Source: an uncultured Porphyromonas sp. (GTDB lineage: Bacteria; Bacteroidota; Bacteroidia; Bacteroidales; Porphyromonadaceae). Taken from it: a stretch of DNA of 64,000 nucleotides. The translations under genes were made by a program, and so were the position numbers. Below the pieces are notes generated by a model, which had not been told where the DNA came from, did not search any database, and saw nothing but the letters and a program-made list of their open reading frames with translations. Where the stretch lies: the NCBI GenBank assembly GCA_900538385.1, contig UWSO01000001.1:57846-121845 (forward strand). Direction: 5' to 3'. Positions 61,447 through 64,000 of the stretch are shown here, one piece after another; within the stretch, counting starts at the first letter, position 1; the number at the start of each line of letters is the position of its first letter.

Positions 61447-62001
61447 TTAGAAGCGATAGGTGGCACCGAGTGTGAGGTAGGTTAGTCCATAACCAAACTC
61501 ACCCATGATAGCCCATCGGTCGGAGAGATAGTAGCGAGCACCAATGTGTGCACCCCAGTCGAAATCTGTCGTGGTGTCCTTGCTCTTGATTTTGCCTCCA
61601 GGAACATTTACTTTATAGTCCCAGCTGATGAGCTTAAGACCTAGCATGAGGCTGAAGTAGGTGTCGAGCCTATCTACAAACTGATAGTGCAGAGATCCGC
61701 GCGGACCGATTATTGTCTGATTCCAGAGCCCCTTGTCATAACCCTTGATGTGATAGAGCTCAGTGGCAAAGTATCCACCCACACCGATAGATCCGTTGCC
61801 ATCAAAGAGACCACTGACTACGCTGTGGTCGATACCTAGAGAGAGTGGCGGAAGGATGACGTTGTAGTCGCTGCTGAAGAGGGTACCGCCGATACCAAGT
61901 CCGAGGTTAGCAGTTGTCGTCCCTTTGCTAAAGGTGGACTGAGCCTGCGCTGCAAAGCCAAGCGTGAGCATGGCGATGATGAGTAGTGCGATTCGTTTCA
62001 T
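61447..62001 (-). CDS. Outer-membrane beta-barrel protein (PorT/OMP_b-brl type)
   Basis: 184 aa. Signal peptide (LLIIAMLTLGFAAQAQ). The mature chain has about eight alternating strands (TTANLGLGIGGTLF, PRGSLHYQFVDRLDTYFSLML, WAIMGEFGYGLTYLTLGATYRF) and ends in Phe, as outer-membrane barrels do. A specific role is not evident. It lies 32 bp after typA and before a terminator. Confidence 0.83.
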   Translation of the reverse strand: MKRIALLIIAMLTLGFAAQAQSTFSKGTTTANLGLGIGGTLFSSDYNVILPPLSLGIDHSVVSGLFDGNGSIGVGGYFATELYHIKGYDKGLWNQTIIGPRGSLHYQFVDRLDTYFSLMLGLKLISWDYKVNVPGGKIKSKDTTTDFDWGAHIGARYYLSDRWAIMGEFGYGLTYLTLGATYRF

Positions 62002-62033
62002 AGTTAATTGTGTTTATAAAGTGAGTGAGTTGA

Positions 62034-63836
62034 TTATGCTTTGTTGGCACGCTTGCGGTCTAGCTCGTTGAGGAGGATCTTGCGCAGGCGCATAGACTTA
62101 GGCGTGACCTCCACATACTCGTCTGCCTTGATATACTCGAGTGCATCCTCTAAGCTGAAGACGACGGGCGGGGCGAGTGCTACCTTGTCATCACTACCAG
62201 CAGCACGCATATTGGTGAGCTTCTTGCTCTTGCAGACGTTGACCGTCAGATCGTTGTCCTTCGTATGCTCTCCGATCACTTGTCCTGCGTAGACCTCCTC
62301 TTGGGGAGCGATGAAGAAGCGTCCACGGCTCTGGAGGTTGTTGAGCGCATAGGCAAAGGCGGTACCGCTCTCACCAGCTATGATGCTACCATTATTGCGT
62401 CGCTCGATGTCGCCACGCCAAGGTCCAAACTCTAGGAAGCGATGAGCTATAACCGCCTCTCCAGCCGAAGCGGTTAGGACGCTGTTGTGGAGTCCAATGA
62501 TCCCACGCGAAGGAATTGTAAAGACTAGGTGCGTACGCCCGTTTTTGCTTTCCATGGCGGTCATCTCGCCCTTGCGTTGTATGACCATATCGATGATACG
62601 GCTACTATTCTCGTCGGGGAGATTGATTGTGAGCTCTTCAATAGGCTCGCATCGTACTCCATCAATCTCCTTGATGATGACCTGGGGCTGACCGACCTGT
62701 AGCTCGTAACCCTCACGGCGCATCGTCTCGATCAGTACGGAGAGGTGCAGGACACCACGTCCGAAGACATTCCACGAATCCGCTTGGTCAGTCGTCTCGA
62801 CACGCAGAGCGAGGTTCTTGTCCAGCTCACGCATCAGACGCTCATGGATGTGGCGAGAGGTGACAAACTTACCTTCTCGTCCGTAGAAGGGAGAGTTGTT
62901 GATCGTAAAGAGCATCGACATCGTCGGCTCATCGACCGAGATACTGTCTAAAGCCTCAGCGTGCTCAGGGTCAGCAATGGTGTCACCAATCTCAAAGTGG
63001 TCAAAGCCCACGATGGCGCAAATGTCGCCACTGGAGACGGAGTCCGCTTTTGCCTTGCCAATGCCCTCAAACGTGTAGAGCTCCTTGACCTTCTCCCGAT
63101 GTGGCTCACGATCTTTGTGGCAGAGGAGCACGGTGTCGCCGTTGTGTATGGTGCCACGATGCACACGCCCTACAGCAATACGCCCCACGTAGGAACTGTA
63201 GTCTAGCGAAGTGATCAGCATCTGCAGAGGACCGTCCAGCTGTTGCGGAGCGGGAATCTCAGAGATGATAGCATCGAGCAGGGGGGTGATATCTTCCGTC
63301 GGCTTCTCCACGTCACGGCTCATCCAACCCTGCTTGGCACTACCGAAGAGGGTGACGAAGTCGAGCTGATCATCGGTCGCCTCTAGCGAAGCCATCAGGT
63401 CGAAGACCATATCCTGCACCTCCATGGGGCGACAGTTCGGCTTGTCCACCTTGTTGATGACGACAATCGGCTTGAGTCCGATGGCGAGAGCTTTCTGTAG
63501 CACGAAGCGCGTCTGAGGCATCGGTCCCTCGAAGGCGTCTACTAGGAGCAGGCATCCGTCAGCCATGTTGAGTACACGCTCCACCTCACCGCCGAAGTCG
63601 GCGTGTCCCGGGGTGTCAATGACGTTGATCTTGACCCCCTTGTACGTGATGCTGACATTCTTGGATACGATCGTGATACCTCGCTCTCGCTCTAGGTCGT
63701 TGTTGTCTAGAAAGGTATCGACCTCTGCAGCCTTGTCCTCTCGAAAGAGTTTAGCTGCGAGGAGCATTTTGTCAACGATGGTTGTTTTGCCATGGTCAAC
63801 GTGAGCGATGATAGCGATGTTTCGTATTTCCTGCAT
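62034..63836 (-). CDS. typA: Ribosome-associated GTPase TypA/BipA
   Basis: 600 aa. The G domain has AHVDHGKTT (G1), RGITI (G2), [11 protein letters not shown] (G3) and [10 protein letters not shown] (G4). EF-G-like domains II, III and V follow, with the TypA C-terminal domain at the end. Length is normal. BipA assists ribosome assembly, especially under stress or cold. A -7 box TACCTTTG is at 63869-63876, 33 bp upstream, but no -33 TTG fits. Followed by a beta-barrel gene. Confidence 0.96.
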   Translation of the reverse strand: MQEIRNIAIIAHVDHGKTTIVDKMLLAAKLFREDKAAEVDTFLDNNDLERERGITIVSKNVSITYKGVKINVIDTPGHADFGGEVERVLNMADGCLLLVDAFEGPMPQTRFVLQKALAIGLKPIVVINKVDKPNCRPMEVQDMVFDLMASLEATDDQLDFVTLFGSAKQGWMSRDVEKPTEDITPLLDAIISEIPAPQQLDGPLQMLITSLDYSSYVGRIAVGRVHRGTIHNGDTVLLCHKDREPHREKVKELYTFEGIGKAKADSVSSGDICAIVGFDHFEIGDTIADPEHAEALDSISVDEPTMSMLFTINNSPFYGREGKFVTSRHIHERLMRELDKNLALRVETTDQADSWNVFGRGVLHLSVLIETMRREGYELQVGQPQVIIKEIDGVRCEPIEELTINLPDENSSRIIDMVIQRKGEMTAMESKNGRTHLVFTIPSRGIIGLHNSVLTASAGEAVIAHRFLEFGPWRGDIERRNNGSIIAGESGTAFAYALNNLQSRGRFFIAPQEEVYAGQVIGEHTKDNDLTVNVCKSKKLTNMRAAGSDDKVALAPPVVFSLEDALEYIKADEYVEVTPKSMRLRKILLNELDRKRANKA

Positions 63837-64000
63837 TTGTGTGGGATTCGTATCCGTATTAGTTGGTGCAAAGGTACGAAAAACGTTGTTAGCATAGTGC
63901 CAAACAGACTAGTAGCTTCAGAATCATAGCCGTCCAGTAAAACGTGACCTAAAGGTCAAAATGGTTGGTGAAATGGAGTTCTTTTTCAGTATAGATGCTG

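Noticed and set aside
63945..64000. Possible gene start at ATG 63961 after the palindrome TGACCTAAAGGTCA
   Set aside because: Only 13 codons (MVGEMEFFFSIDA) are inside the window and no -7 box precedes it, so a gene cannot be supported.

Overview
The window reads as a chromosomal segment of a Porphyromonas-like member of the Bacteroidales, probably one of the higher-GC species rather than P. gingivalis itself. Three things point there. Gene starts lack Shine-Dalgarno sequences and are preceded by Bacteroidetes promoters (TTG about 18-20 bp upstream of TAnnTTTG). The gene content is typical: a PorE-type type IX secretion lipoprotein, DUF4837, DUF5606, DUF4286 and YfhO proteins, and a DAHP synthase-chorismate mutase fusion. 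Lipoproteins have SCx-type lipoboxes. There is no prophage, insertion sequence, CRISPR array or rRNA operon. One tRNA gene (Pro, anticodon TGG) is present.

Layout. 1-1554: 5' end of a TonB-dependent receptor, a small Cys/His exported protein and a lipoprotein. 1598-4614: pdxB, kbl, DUF5606. 4999-12630: an eight-gene minus-strand run, queD-queE-porE-rfbC-rfbB-FAH-like-rpe-comEC, from one good promoter. 12736-16002: a small membrane protein and a YtrABC-like ABC/GntR operon. 16204-22112: a five-gene MacAB-TolC-type exporter with separate ATPase and two permeases. 22773-26573 (plus): DAHP synthase/chorismate mutase, folK and a Rel protein whose hydrolase domain is degenerate. 26751-28018: rpsF-rpsR-rplI. 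28100-35629: a five-gene operon ending in pdxA, a membrane protein and addA. 35954-39389: 3-hydroxyacyl-CoA dehydrogenase, rnz and a polysaccharide flippase. Then tRNA-Pro, a GHL10 lipoprotein and hemW (plus). 42761-49465: cysS, a glycosyltransferase, a YfhO protein and an OmpA/TPR lipoprotein. 49992-53750: DUF4286, ruvC, an alpha/beta hydrolase and a BspA-like leucine-rich-repeat protein. 54296-64000: an M16 protease, outer-membrane proteins, a truncated sensor-kinase-like membrane protein, an O-methyltransferase, aroQ, xerD and typA.

The most unusual content is intergenic. Six intergenic regions (about 4783-4965, 13470-13632, 22279-22439, 35651-35752, 49737-49897, 58192-58312) carry arrays of five to nine short inverted repeats. 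Core sequences differ (CTTCCGAAG, CCACGTGG, TCCTC..GAGGA, TTCC..GGAA), but centres recur at a strict 21-22 bp pitch, about two helical turns. All six lie upstream of at least one gene start. A second family is an 8-bp-stem hairpin (GGACGCAC / GTGCGTCC) with one compensatory base-pair change, in larger composite elements at 16041-16163 and 22443-22673. A third item is a promoter-terminator unit for an RNA of about 66 nt at 53911-54013. These are read directly from the sequence; their functions are inference.
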